64,000 nt of DNA from Kribbella soli (GTDB taxonomy: Bacteria > Actinomycetota > Actinomycetes > Propionibacteriales > Kribbellaceae): contig NZ_SJJZ01000004.1 in NCBI RefSeq assembly GCF_004331345.1, forward strand, positions 1 to 64,000, in the 5' to 3' direction. The notes below the pieces were generated by a model. The model had not been told where the DNA came from. It saw only the letters and a program-made list of their open reading frames with translations, and ran no database searches. Below are positions 56,564 through 64,000 of this stretch, one piece after another. The translations under genes and the position numbers were made by a program. Every line of letters begins with the position of its first letter. Position 1 is the stretch's first letter.

Positions 56564-59487
56564 CGGTCCCTCCTCGCGTGGGTGCCCTGCGGTACGGCGA
56601 CGGTGCGGCGCACCGTCGGCAGACAGAAGACCAGTGCGAGGATCCAGCCGATCAGACCGAGGATGCGCCAGACCGTGTGGGTCTGGTCGACCAGCGGCGT
56701 CTGGCCCTTGATCTTCGACCGGTCGACCAGCCACGAGGCGTCGCCGTCGCTCGCACTGGCCCTGGTCAGGCCCGGCAGCGAGTCGAGCGTCGACTGCAAC
56801 GTCGGGTCCACCGGACCGGGCAGGTACACGTAGTCGATCGCGAGACCAGCCAACTGCCGGCCCTCCTCACCGCTACCGCCACCACCCAGCGTCGCCAGGA
56901 CATCCGTCAGCGGCTTGGTCTGTGCCGCGGTCGGCGCCGCCTCGAGCGCCCCCATCCGCGGTCCGCCGTTCTTGACCAGCGAGAACCGCATCTGGCCTTC
57001 CGGCGCCTTCCGCACCACCAGGATCGACTGGTTGTCCGGCGGGTCCTGCGAAGCAACCAGGTACGCCGGGAGGTCCTGAGCGGGACCACGCCACAACGGA
57101 CCGTCGACCCCACGCACCAGCCAGAAGCCGGCCGTCACCACCGTGGTCAGCAGGACGATGCCGAGCACGCCCTGGACGATGATCTCGGTGGACTTGCCGA
57201 CCGAGTCCCAAGCGACCGCGACGGTGATGATCCAGCCGGCAGTCATCAGGAACATCAACGGTCCACTGCCGCCGCCGAGCCGGCTGGCAACCAGCGTCCC
57301 GGCCATACCGGCCAGTGCGGCGAACCAACCGAGCAGCTCGTACCGCTGCCGCGACTGACGCAGCAGACTGACCAGAGCCACCAGAATCAGCGGTACGGCG
57401 AACCACCACGGCGCCGGCGCACCGATCGGCGTACCGGTCAGCAGATGCGGCAGGCTGTCGCCCGGACCGATCGCAGCGGTCGGCGGACCGCCCGCCTCCT
57501 GCCCCAGCTTCGACGGGTGCTGCACCAACTCCAACGTCCACGGCAGCACGAGCAGCAGGCCCAGCACGACCGAGAACACCAACTGGCGCCCCTGCCGCCG
57601 CCAGCCGAGCCCCAGCACCGCGCCGAGGACCAGAATGACGCTGACCAGCAGAGCCAGTGCCGGCGTGAACGCGAACAGCACCGCCAGACAAATCCCCGCG
57701 AACCACGCCGCCCGCCAGCTGCCCTGAACGACCACGCGCCGCCGACGAGCAACGGTGTGGACGGCCGCACCGAGCAGCGGCAGCACGATCGCCGCCACAC
57801 ACGTCCCGATCCGCCCCTGCGTGATCGCACCGTTCGTGAAAACAGCCAGCCCGTACGCCGATGCGCCCCAGGCCCGCGCCACGCGGTCGACGACGAACGC
57901 CCGCAGCAACGCCCACGCGGCCAGACCGGCCAGTGGGACCGCGCCGAGCAACAGAACGTTCGTGGCACCGGTCGGACCGAACATGACCGTCGAGAACGCC
58001 CAGAACTGCGCCAACCAAGCAGGTGGTGTCACACCCGGTGGAGCGGACGCTGCTGCATGCCACAGCGCCGCAAGGTTCTCCTGCGCTGGTAGCAACAGGT
58101 TGGACCGGAGTACGCCGCCGCCGATCAGATCGCGGGCCGCGATGAACGCCCCGATCGCCAGCACGACCCACGCGATCAGGAACGGCCGCCGGATCAGCTG
58201 ACGCCGCCACCTCGGCTGGTCGACCGCTACGCGCGCAGTGGACTTGGCGCGTCGGGCGGTCGTGACGACCTGTTCTTCCGGCTCGTCCGCCCAAGCTTCG
58301 CGGATCCGCTCGGAGATCGTGCTGGTCGTCTCCTCCAGGTTGTGCCGTAGTGCGTGCACAGACCGGGAGAACAGGCCCTTGATGTCGTCGTACGGGACCT
58401 GGTCGAGACTTCGGCGGCTCTTGCGTGCTTGCGTCCAGCCACCGGCCAGGAGAGTGCCGAGCAACGCGGTCCACTCGTCGACGGCACCGGACGGTGTCTT
58501 GCCGAGCAGGAACCAGACCGACCGCATCACGGCGCCGAGCAGGAACCGCAGGATCAGCAGCGGAAGCAGCTTGCTGGGAGCGTTCGCGAGAACGGTGTAG
58601 TACGCATGGGCGCGGTCGAGCTGGTACGCGTGGCGTCGGGTGCCGGCCAGCGCTCGCTCGCCGGTCGCCGCGGCCTGCGCGTGGTAGACGACCGCGTCGG
58701 GCGCGACGCCGACCTGGTAGCCGGCGCGGCTGGCGCGCCAGCCGAAGTCGATGTCGTCGCGGAACATCGGCAGCCGCGGGTCGAAACCGTGCAGCGCCTC
58801 CCAGACGTCGCGCCGTACCAGCATGCCGGCCGAGCTGACGGCGAGCACGTTCCGCGGCTGGTCGTGCTGTCCCTGGTCCAGCTCGCCGTTCTCGATGCCG
58901 GTGTCGCGACGGCCGCCGAGCGACGTGGTGACGCCGACCTCGAGCAGCTCCCGGTCCCGCGGCCAGAGCCGCAGCTTCGGCCCCCAGACGCCGGTGTTCG
59001 GCGCCATAGTGGCCTGGAGCAACAATTTCTCCAGGGCCTTCGGCGCCGGCGCGCAGTCGTCGTGCAGCAGCCAGAGCCACTCCACCACGGGCATGTGGCC
59101 GTCGTCGCCGTACGGACCGACGGCACTCGGGATCGGCGCGAAACCGTGCGCCTCGAGACCGCGGGCGACCGCCATCCCGAAGCCGGTCCGCGCCGAGACG
59201 CTAACCACCGGCTCCACGCCGGGCATCGCGGCGAGTAGTTCAGCGGTCTCGTCGGTGGATCCGGTGTCGACCGCGATCAGCCGGTCCGGGCGCGGGTTGA
59301 GAGCCCACAACGCCTCGGACAGCCGCGGCAGCCAGGCCGCGCCTTCATGCCCGACCACCACCGCGGTGACGACATGCCGGACCCGCGGACGACCCATCGG
59401 GTCGTCGATGTGATCGGTCGGGAAGTCGACGGAGTCGAAGAATTCCCAGCCGGCCGGGGCTTCTTGTTCCATGCGGAGCTGTGACAC
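56560..59487 (-). CDS. Large membrane glycosyltransferase, family 2
   Basis: The 975-residue protein has an N-terminal GT2 domain (about residues 35-310): VTAVVVGHEGAAWLPRLSEAL, the nucleotide-sugar Asp in LIAVDTGSTD, DD in LLHDDCAP and the catalytic-region motif FRDDIDFGWRASRAG. From about residue 430 to the end it is a polytopic membrane domain of roughly ten or more helices. It probably transfers a sugar to a lipid-linked or extracellular glycan. The start is a GTG at 59487; an ATG five codons in is possible. It overlaps the DUF5719 gene. Confidence 0.9.
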   Translation of the reverse strand: MSQLRMEQEAPAGWEFFDSVDFPTDHIDDPMGRPRVRHVVTAVVVGHEGAAWLPRLSEALWALNPRPDRLIAVDTGSTDETAELLAAMPGVEPVVSVSARTGFGMAVARGLEAHGFAPIPSAVGPYGDDGHMPVVEWLWLLHDDCAPAPKALEKLLLQATMAPNTGVWGPKLRLWPRDRELLEVGVTTSLGGRRDTGIENGELDQGQHDQPRNVLAVSSAGMLVRRDVWEALHGFDPRLPMFRDDIDFGWRASRAGYQVGVAPDAVVYHAQAAATGERALAGTRRHAYQLDRAHAYYTVLANAPSKLLPLLILRFLLGAVMRSVWFLLGKTPSGAVDEWTALLGTLLAGGWTQARKSRRSLDQVPYDDIKGLFSRSVHALRHNLEETTSTISERIREAWADEPEEQVVTTARRAKSTARVAVDQPRWRRQLIRRPFLIAWVVLAIGAFIAARDLIGGGVLRSNLLLPAQENLAALWHAAASAPPGVTPPAWLAQFWAFSTVMFGPTGATNVLLLGAVPLAGLAAWALLRAFVVDRVARAWGASAYGLAVFTNGAITQGRIGTCVAAIVLPLLGAAVHTVARRRRVVVQGSWRAAWFAGICLAVLFAFTPALALLVSVILVLGAVLGLGWRRQGRQLVFSVVLGLLLVLPWTLELVQHPSKLGQEAGGPPTAAIGPGDSLPHLLTGTPIGAPAPWWFAVPLILVALVSLLRQSRQRYELLGWFAALAGMAGTLVASRLGGGSGPLMFLMTAGWIITVAVAWDSVGKSTEIIVQGVLGIVLLTTVVTAGFWLVRGVDGPLWRGPAQDLPAYLVASQDPPDNQSILVVRKAPEGQMRFSLVKNGGPRMGALEAAPTAAQTKPLTDVLATLGGGGSGEEGRQLAGLAIDYVYLPGPVDPTLQSTLDSLPGLTRASASDGDASWLVDRSKIKGQTPLVDQTHTVWRILGLIGWILALVFCLPTVRRTVAVPQGTHARRDR

Positions 59488-59566
59488 CTCGATGCTTGCG
59501 GACGGTCACCGCGACCGCAGTCCCGGCGAGGACTCACCATACAGCCGGTGGTCGAGTGCCGGAAAA

Positions 59567-59606
59567 GCCGCGGGCCCCGGGCGACGTTCGCCCGGGGCCT
59601 CGCGGA
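59567..59606 (-). terminator. Terminator between whiB and the glycosyltransferase gene
   Basis: A 12-bp GC-only-type stem (59573-59584 with 59588-59599, loop CGT) extends further with one bulged T (CCGCG / TCGCGG). It lies 32 bp past the whiB stop and should end the whiB message. Confidence 0.85.
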
Positions 59607-59638
59607 AGTCCTGATGTATTTGTGCTGTTACCGACGGC

Positions 59639-59902
59639 TCAGACGGCCTTCTTCTTCAGCTTGCGGCGTTCCCGTTCCGACAGACCGCCCCAGATCCCGA
59701 AGCGCTCGTCGTTCTGCAGCGCGTACTCGAGGCACTCGCCGCGGACGTCGCAACCGAGGCACACTTTCTTGGCCTCGCGGGTGGAACCGCCCTTCTCCGG
59801 GAAGAAAGCCTCTGGATCGGTCTGGGCGCACAGCGCCCTTTCCTGCCAGTTCGGCTCCTCCTCGATCGCCTCACCGTCGACAATCGCCATCAGCTCTGTC
59901 AC
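59639..59902 (-). CDS. WhiB family iron-sulfur transcriptional regulator (WhiB2/WhmD-like)
   Basis: The protein has 87 residues from GTG 59902, which has GGAGG 7 nt upstream; the longer frame is not conserved. Four Cys, C25, C48, C51 and C57 (ALCAQ, VCLGCDVRGEC), bind a 4Fe-4S cluster, followed by the GIWGG beta turn (69-73) and a basic C terminus (RERRKLKKKAV) for DNA binding. Position next to fbiA/fbiB, manB and DUF3499 matches whiB2 of mycobacteria, needed for septation and division. Confidence 0.95.
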   Translation of the reverse strand: MTELMAIVDGEAIEEEPNWQERALCAQTDPEAFFPEKGGSTREAKKVCLGCDVRGECLEYALQNDERFGIWGGLSERERRKLKKKAV

Positions 59903-60106
59903 GGTACGACCTCCTCGACCCTGTTCGTTCCCCTGTACATGTGGGTTTGCGGTCCACATGCCTGACCTCGTCCGTCCTGCGCTCTGCAACGGTCCCCGAT
60001 ACCGAGTGTCCTAACGAACGACACGGTTGAAATTACATTCCTGCAATCCACGAAAGTCAAGCCGTGCTCTGCTATTGGGATCATCCGCAACACGGCCGCA
60101 AAAGAA
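59903..60106. other. whiB upstream leader
   Basis: The 204-bp gene-free stretch upstream of whiB holds its promoter and leader. It is less GC-rich than the flanks around 60020-60080. I could not assign promoter boxes. Long leaders are common for whiB-type genes. Confidence 0.4.
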
Positions 60107-60134
60107 CGAGAGGCCTGTAGTTACAGGCCTCTCG
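60107..60134 (-). terminator. Terminator of the Gln-rich membrane protein gene
   Basis: A perfect 13-bp inverted repeat (CGAGAGGCCTGTA and its complement, 2-nt centre) is followed on the minus strand by TTCTTTTG. It lies 96 bp after the stop codon at 60230. The T-tract makes it a convincing intrinsic terminator. Confidence 0.88.
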
Positions 60135-60229
60135 CGCTGTGTACCCGGGCTCAAACCGCGTGCTACCGGGATTTTCCCGCAGGCTTGGTAAGGGCTTGCT
60201 GTCACAGAGCTGCCCTTGCTGTTGCCTGA

Positions 60230-61501
60230 TCAGGAAGGTTGCGACCACCAACCCTGCTGACCCTGGCCCGGCTGGTTCGGGTCGTTCTTGTCCGCGTCGG
60301 CCCGCGGGTCGATGCGGGTCTCGTCGGCGGCCTCGGCCTGCGGTGCCGGGTCCGCAGCACTCGGCTGCTGCTCGGCGGCCGGGGTCTCCTCGGCCTGCCA
60401 GGCCTGCTCCTGCTGCCACGCCTGCTGAGCCTGCTGGGCCTCCGCCGGCTCTTGGGTGCCCTCAGCGGCGCCGTGCTCCTGCTGGCCCCACTCCTGACCG
60501 GCCGGGGTCTGCTGGCCGTACTCCTGGCCACCCCACTGCTGCTGGCCCGCGTCAGCGCCGCCCCACTGCTGCTCCTGCGGCCACTGCTGAGCCGGCTGGC
60601 CCTGGTCCTGGCCACCCCACTGCTGCTGGCCTTCGGAGTTCCACGGCTGCGTCGGCTCGGCGGTCTGGCCCTCGGCGGGCCACGCCTGCTCGGCGCCCTG
60701 CTGACCGGCGTGCTGCGCGGAGTGCTGACCGGACTGCTGGGCCTCGGCCTCACCGGCCGACCAGGCCTGCTGCTCGCCCTGGTTCCAGCCCTGCTCCTGC
60801 GGCCACTGCTGGCCCTGGCCCTGGTCCTGGCCCGCGGCGTAGCCACCAGCTGCGCCGGCAGCAGCACCAGCCGCGTAACCGCCGTACTGCTGACCCTGGT
60901 CGTACTGGCCGCCGAACTGACCCTGCTGGGCCGGCTGGCCCTGGTCGTAACCCTGCTGGGCGTAGCCCTGCTGCTGGCCGTACGGCGCAGTCTGGCCGTA
61001 CTGCTGGCCCGGCTGACCCTGCTGGAACTGACCCGGCTTCGGCGCACGCACCGGCGCGGGGAGCGCCTGGAACGTCTTCAGGATGTAGAAGCCGCCGGCG
61101 CCGTACAGCGCGAGGCCGGCGAGCACCATCAGGAAGCTGAAGATCTTCACGCCGGCGGTGGTGCTGTCGTTGAAGCCGGCGAATCCCGAGATCAGGAGGA
61201 TCAGCGCGGTCACACCCGTGATGACGAGCGCGGCCAGCGCGACGATCCGCGCGTTCGGGGTCCGCTCACCTTCGTTCACCAGCCACACCGCCCCGACCAG
61301 GGCGAGGACGCTCACCAGCCCGGCGAGGCCGAGCTGGCCACCGAAGGGGATGAGCAGGTTCGATACGTAGGCGGAAGCGGCGACGAAACCCGCTCCGCCG
61401 ACGAACAGCCGGATCAGCGCGGCCAGCGCGAGCAGGCCGGAGTATGCGAGCAGGATGTACGCGACCGGCTCTCTGAGCTTCTTGGTTGCGTCGGTGACCA
61501 C
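60230..61501 (-). CDS. Membrane protein with long Gln/Gly-rich repeat tail
   Basis: The 423-residue protein has about four N-terminal helices (residues 10-140: VAYILLAYSGLLALAALIRLF, LAGLVSVLALVGAVWLV, ARIVALAALVITGVTALILL, VKIFSFLMVLAGLALYGAGG), then about 260 residues of low complexity rich in Gln, Gly, Ala, Trp and Tyr. The tail repeats short units such as QQWGGQ, GQEYGQQ, QPAQQW and QQAWQ. GTG 61501 has GAGGAG upstream. It lies between whiB and fbiA. No family I can name covers the tail; a scaffold or condensate-type role is only a guess. Confidence 0.78.
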   Translation of the reverse strand: MVTDATKKLREPVAYILLAYSGLLALAALIRLFVGGAGFVAASAYVSNLLIPFGGQLGLAGLVSVLALVGAVWLVNEGERTPNARIVALAALVITGVTALILLISGFAGFNDSTTAGVKIFSFLMVLAGLALYGAGGFYILKTFQALPAPVRAPKPGQFQQGQPGQQYGQTAPYGQQQGYAQQGYDQGQPAQQGQFGGQYDQGQQYGGYAAGAAAGAAGGYAAGQDQGQGQQWPQEQGWNQGEQQAWSAGEAEAQQSGQHSAQHAGQQGAEQAWPAEGQTAEPTQPWNSEGQQQWGGQDQGQPAQQWPQEQQWGGADAGQQQWGGQEYGQQTPAGQEWGQQEHGAAEGTQEPAEAQQAQQAWQQEQAWQAEETPAAEQQPSAADPAPQAEAADETRIDPRADADKNDPNQPGQGQQGWWSQPS

Positions 61502-61615
61502 GAGGGCTCCTCGGATGTTGGGGGGCCGTACAACTGAGCTGTGCGGACGTGATGACCCTCCGCAGCATAGTCGTGCGGTGGTCCGACGCATTGACGACTC
61601 GGGCAGACTCTTCCC

Positions 61616-62593
61616 ATGCGATTGACAGTGCTGGCCGGCGGCATCGGCGGCTCCACCTTCCTGCTCGGGCTCCTGAAGGCCCGTCCGGACGCCGAGATCA
61701 CCGTCGTGGGGAACACCGCGGACGACATCACCCTGTTCGGGCTGCGGGTCTGTCCCGACCTCGACACCGTGATGTACACGCTCGGCGGTGGCATCTCGGA
61801 GGAGCGGAAGTGGGGCCGTGAGGACGAGACCTGGGTGATCAAGGAGGAGCTCGCGGCGTACGGCGTGGAACCGACCTGGTTCGGGCTCGGCGACCGGGAC
61901 GTGGCGACGCACCTGGTGCGCACCCAGATGCTGGACGCCGGCTACACGCTGAGTGCCGTCACCGAGGCGCTGTCCACGCGCTGGAAGCTGCCGGTCCGGC
62001 TGCTGCCGATGAGTGACGACCGGATCGAGACCCACGTGGTGGTGGACGACCCGGAGCAGCCCGGGAAGCGCAAGGCCATTCATTTCCAGGAGTACTGGGT
62101 CCGCTACCAGGCCGGGATCCCCGCACACCAGATCGTTGCCGTCGGCCAGGACAAGGCCAAGCCGGCACCCGGCGTACTGGAGGCGATCGCGGACTGCGAC
62201 GTACTGATCGTGCCGCCGTCCAACCCGGTGGTCTCGGTCGGCACGATCCTCGGCGTCCCCGGGATCCGGGACGCGGTCCGGGAGACGCAGGCCCCGGTCA
62301 TCGGGCTGTCGCCGATCATCGGCACCGGTCCGGTCCGTGGAATGGCGGACAAGGTGCTGGCCACCGTCGGTGTGGCCTCCACGGCGTCGGCCGTCGCCCG
62401 GTACTACGGCTCCCGCACGTCCGGCGGCGTACTGGACGGCTGGCTGATCGACTCCTCCGACGCGATCCAGGCGGATTCGATCGCCGGGGCCGGAATTCAC
62501 GTGCAGGCGGTGCCGTTGTGGATGACGGACGAGACCAAAACCGCCGCGATGGCTGACGCGGCACTGACCCTCGCGGAGGCCGTACGGCGATGA
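61616..62593 (+). CDS. fbiA: 2-phospho-L-lactate transferase (F420 biosynthesis)
   Basis: The 325-residue CofD/FbiA enzyme joins the activated phospho-2-carbon/3-carbon unit to Fo, giving F420-0 or dehydro-F420-0. The N-terminal motif [37 protein letters not shown] and [16 protein letters not shown] are diagnostic. No ribosome site precedes the ATG, so the mRNA may be leaderless. The end overlaps fbiB (ATGA). Confidence 0.96.
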   Translation: MRLTVLAGGIGGSTFLLGLLKARPDAEITVVGNTADDITLFGLRVCPDLDTVMYTLGGGISEERKWGREDETWVIKEELAAYGVEPTWFGLGDRDVATHLVRTQMLDAGYTLSAVTEALSTRWKLPVRLLPMSDDRIETHVVVDDPEQPGKRKAIHFQEYWVRYQAGIPAHQIVAVGQDKAKPAPGVLEAIADCDVLIVPPSNPVVSVGTILGVPGIRDAVRETQAPVIGLSPIIGTGPVRGMADKVLATVGVASTASAVARYYGSRTSGGVLDGWLIDSSDAIQADSIAGAGIHVQAVPLWMTDETKTAAMADAALTLAEAVRR

Positions 62594-63564
62594 GGAAGCA
62601 CCTGGAGATCTTCCCGGTGACCGGACTGCCCGAGGTGGCGGCCGGTGACGACCTGGCCGCGCTGATCGCCGAAGGCACCGACCTGCGCGACGGCGACGTC
62701 GTCTCGGTGACGTCGAAGATCGTCAGCAAGGCGGAGGGCCGGCTGACGAACGGCACCCGCCAGGAGGCGATCGACGCCGAGCTCGTGCGGGTCGTCGCGC
62801 AACGCGGTGAGACCCGGATCGTGCAGACCCGGCACGGCCTGGTGATGGCCGCAGCGGGCACCGACACGTCGAACACGGCCCCCGGCACGGTCCTGTTGCT
62901 CCCGGTCGACCCGGATGCGTCGGCCCGCGACCTGCGGACCGCCTTGAAGGAGAGGTACGACGTCAATGTCGGCATCGTCGTTACGGACACGCTCGGCCGC
63001 CCGTGGCGCAACGGTCAGACCGACCTGGCGATCGGCGCCGCCGGCGTCCGCGTCGTGGAGGACCTGCGCGGCACGACGGACAGCCACGGCAACGTCCTCG
63101 CGGTGACCGAGCCCGCGCTGGCCGACGAGATCGCCGGTGCCAGCGAGCTGGTCAAGGGCAAGGCGGACGGCGTGCCGGTCGCCGTACTGCGTGGGCTGGA
63201 GGATGCCGTGCTGCCGGTCGGTGAGCACGGGCCGGGCGCGCGGGCGCTGGTGCGGGACGCCGAGCACGACATGTTCAGCCTGGGAACGCGGGAGGCCGCG
63301 CGGGCCGCCGTACTCGATCGGCAACCGCCGTCCGGGCCACGTGAGGCGGATCCGGCGCTCTGGTCCGGGCTGCTGGCCGACCTGGACGGTGTTCGGCTCG
63401 AGGCGGCGGACAACGCTGTCACGGTGTTCGGCGACGAGCCGGTGACCGTCGGAATGGTCGCGGAGCGGCTGGCCGTCCTGCTGCACGCCGAGGGGTACGG
63501 CGTGGCGGTGCGTCCCGGACCGGGCAGTGAGGCGACGGTCACGTTCGGCTCACGGTCCCGATAG
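62590..63564 (+). CDS. fbiB: Coenzyme F420:gamma-glutamyl ligase (CofE-type FbiB, no nitroreductase domain)
   Basis: The 324-residue protein covers the CofE ligase that adds glutamates to F420-0: [52 protein letters not shown] and [12 protein letters not shown]. Mycobacterial FbiB is about 450 residues with a C-terminal FMN nitroreductase domain that reduces dehydro-F420-0. Here only about 80 residues follow the ligase ([20 protein letters not shown] to the end), so that domain is missing. The ATG overlaps the fbiA stop. Confidence 0.93.
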   Translation: MRKHLEIFPVTGLPEVAAGDDLAALIAEGTDLRDGDVVSVTSKIVSKAEGRLTNGTRQEAIDAELVRVVAQRGETRIVQTRHGLVMAAAGTDTSNTAPGTVLLLPVDPDASARDLRTALKERYDVNVGIVVTDTLGRPWRNGQTDLAIGAAGVRVVEDLRGTTDSHGNVLAVTEPALADEIAGASELVKGKADGVPVAVLRGLEDAVLPVGEHGPGARALVRDAEHDMFSLGTREAARAAVLDRQPPSGPREADPALWSGLLADLDGVRLEAADNAVTVFGDEPVTVGMVAERLAVLLHAEGYGVAVRPGPGSEATVTFGSRSR

Positions 63565-63650
63565 TTTTCTAGGCAACTTCTCAGGGGCACCTCGTACACT
63601 GCCTTCGCACGGCGGCGCGGTGGCCGCCCCGATCCGGGAAGACCAACACT

Positions 63651-64000
63651 GTGGGTAAAGCGTCGTCGCAGAAACAGTCGCGCCGCGAGATGATCGAGAA
63701 AATGCAGCGCGAGCAGGCCCGCACGGACCGCCGCCGCACGATCCTCATCGTGGTGTGCTCCATCGTGGTCGGCCTGGCCATCATCGCCTACCCGGCGATC
63801 AAGCTGATCCAGGACTCCCGGACCAAGAACCAGGCCCTGACCGACTTCGGTGTCGCCGCGACCGCGGCCTCCTGCGACGCGGCCACCAACGACGTGGCCG
63901 GCGGTACCCAGGACCACCGGCCCGACGGCGAGAAGATCATGTACGCCGTCTCGCCGCCGTCCTCGGGCCCGCACTACGCGGTCTGGGCGCCGTTCGACAA
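63651..64000 (+). CDS. DUF3105 domain membrane protein (truncated by window edge)
   Basis: The first ~116 residues are present. They start GKASSQKQSRREMIEKMQRE, have a helix (TILIVVCSIVVGLAIIAYPA), then FGVAATAASCDAATNDV and YAVSPPSSGPHYAVWAPF, the segment typical of DUF3105. The start is GTG at 63651, in a frame open to the end. It is a single-pass membrane protein of unknown function, 86 bp after fbiB. Confidence 0.85.
   Translation, partial: MGKASSQKQSRREMIEKMQREQARTDRRRTILIVVCSIVVGLAIIAYPAIKLIQDSRTKNQALTDFGVAATAASCDAATNDVAGGTQDHRPDGEKIMYAVSPPSSGPHYAVWAPFD

Overview
The window is GC-rich, densely coding actinobacterial chromosome. It uses GTG and TTG starts freely and contains MtrAB-LpqB, WhiB and F420 (FbiA/FbiB) genes. 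Gene content and order suggest a soil member of Propionibacteriales, plausibly Kribbella; this is inference, because no rRNA or tRNA marker lies in the window. I saw no insertion sequence, prophage or CRISPR array.

Layout. (1) 1-7.6 kb: a LacI regulator and a truncated sugar-binding lipoprotein run left. Running right is a tightly coupled operon of a secreted GH114 polygalactosaminidase, a sugar ABC importer (binding protein and two permeases), a PfkB sugar kinase and a GH4 NAD-dependent glycosidase. It reads as a catabolic locus for an alpha-linked galactosamine/galactose polymer. (2) 7.6-25.3 kb: housekeeping core with nitronate monooxygenase, SecA, a YcaQ-like DNA glycosylase, a trypsin, hibernation factor HPF, ComF, LpqB, MtrB and MtrA. 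Divergent from mtrA is a five-gene overlapping operon (membrane protein, DUF4129, DUF4350, MoxR, DUF58). (3) 25.3-38.3 kb: an accessory block with a kinase-like phosphotransferase, an SRPBCC-VOC fusion with ArsR, an amphi-Trp protein, a peptide ABC importer, a second phosphotransferase, a decayed MFS fragment, a roughly 0.7-kb gene-free stretch and a TetR-controlled ABC exporter. It lies between DUF58 and SpoIIM/RDD, which commonly sit together, so it looks like an insertion into a conserved cluster. (4) 38.3-48.3 kb: SpoIIM, RDD, SahH, a MerR regulator, a desaturase, a cation efflux protein and the mannose-phosphate genes manA, SIS protein, Trm112 and manB. (5) 48.4-54.1 kb: a large FtsX-type permease with its ATPase, then ThuA and Gfo/Idh/MocA genes. 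(6) 54.2-64 kb: a zincin-like protein and DUF3499 on a minimal divergent promoter, DUF5719, a giant GT2 membrane glycosyltransferase, WhiB, a Gln-rich membrane protein, FbiA, FbiB and a truncated DUF3105 protein.

The backbone of regions 2, 4 and 6 parallels the order secA1-hpf-comF-lpqB-mtrB-mtrA-sahH-manA-SIS-manB-DUF3499-metallopeptidase-whiB2-fbiA-fbiB known from Mycobacterium tuberculosis. Blocks 3 and 5 are the main departures. Control elements visible in the sequence include paired LacI operators, ArsR and TetR palindromes, an inverted repeat between sahH and merR, a start-codon-masking hairpin in the peptide importer operon, and several strong bidirectional terminators.
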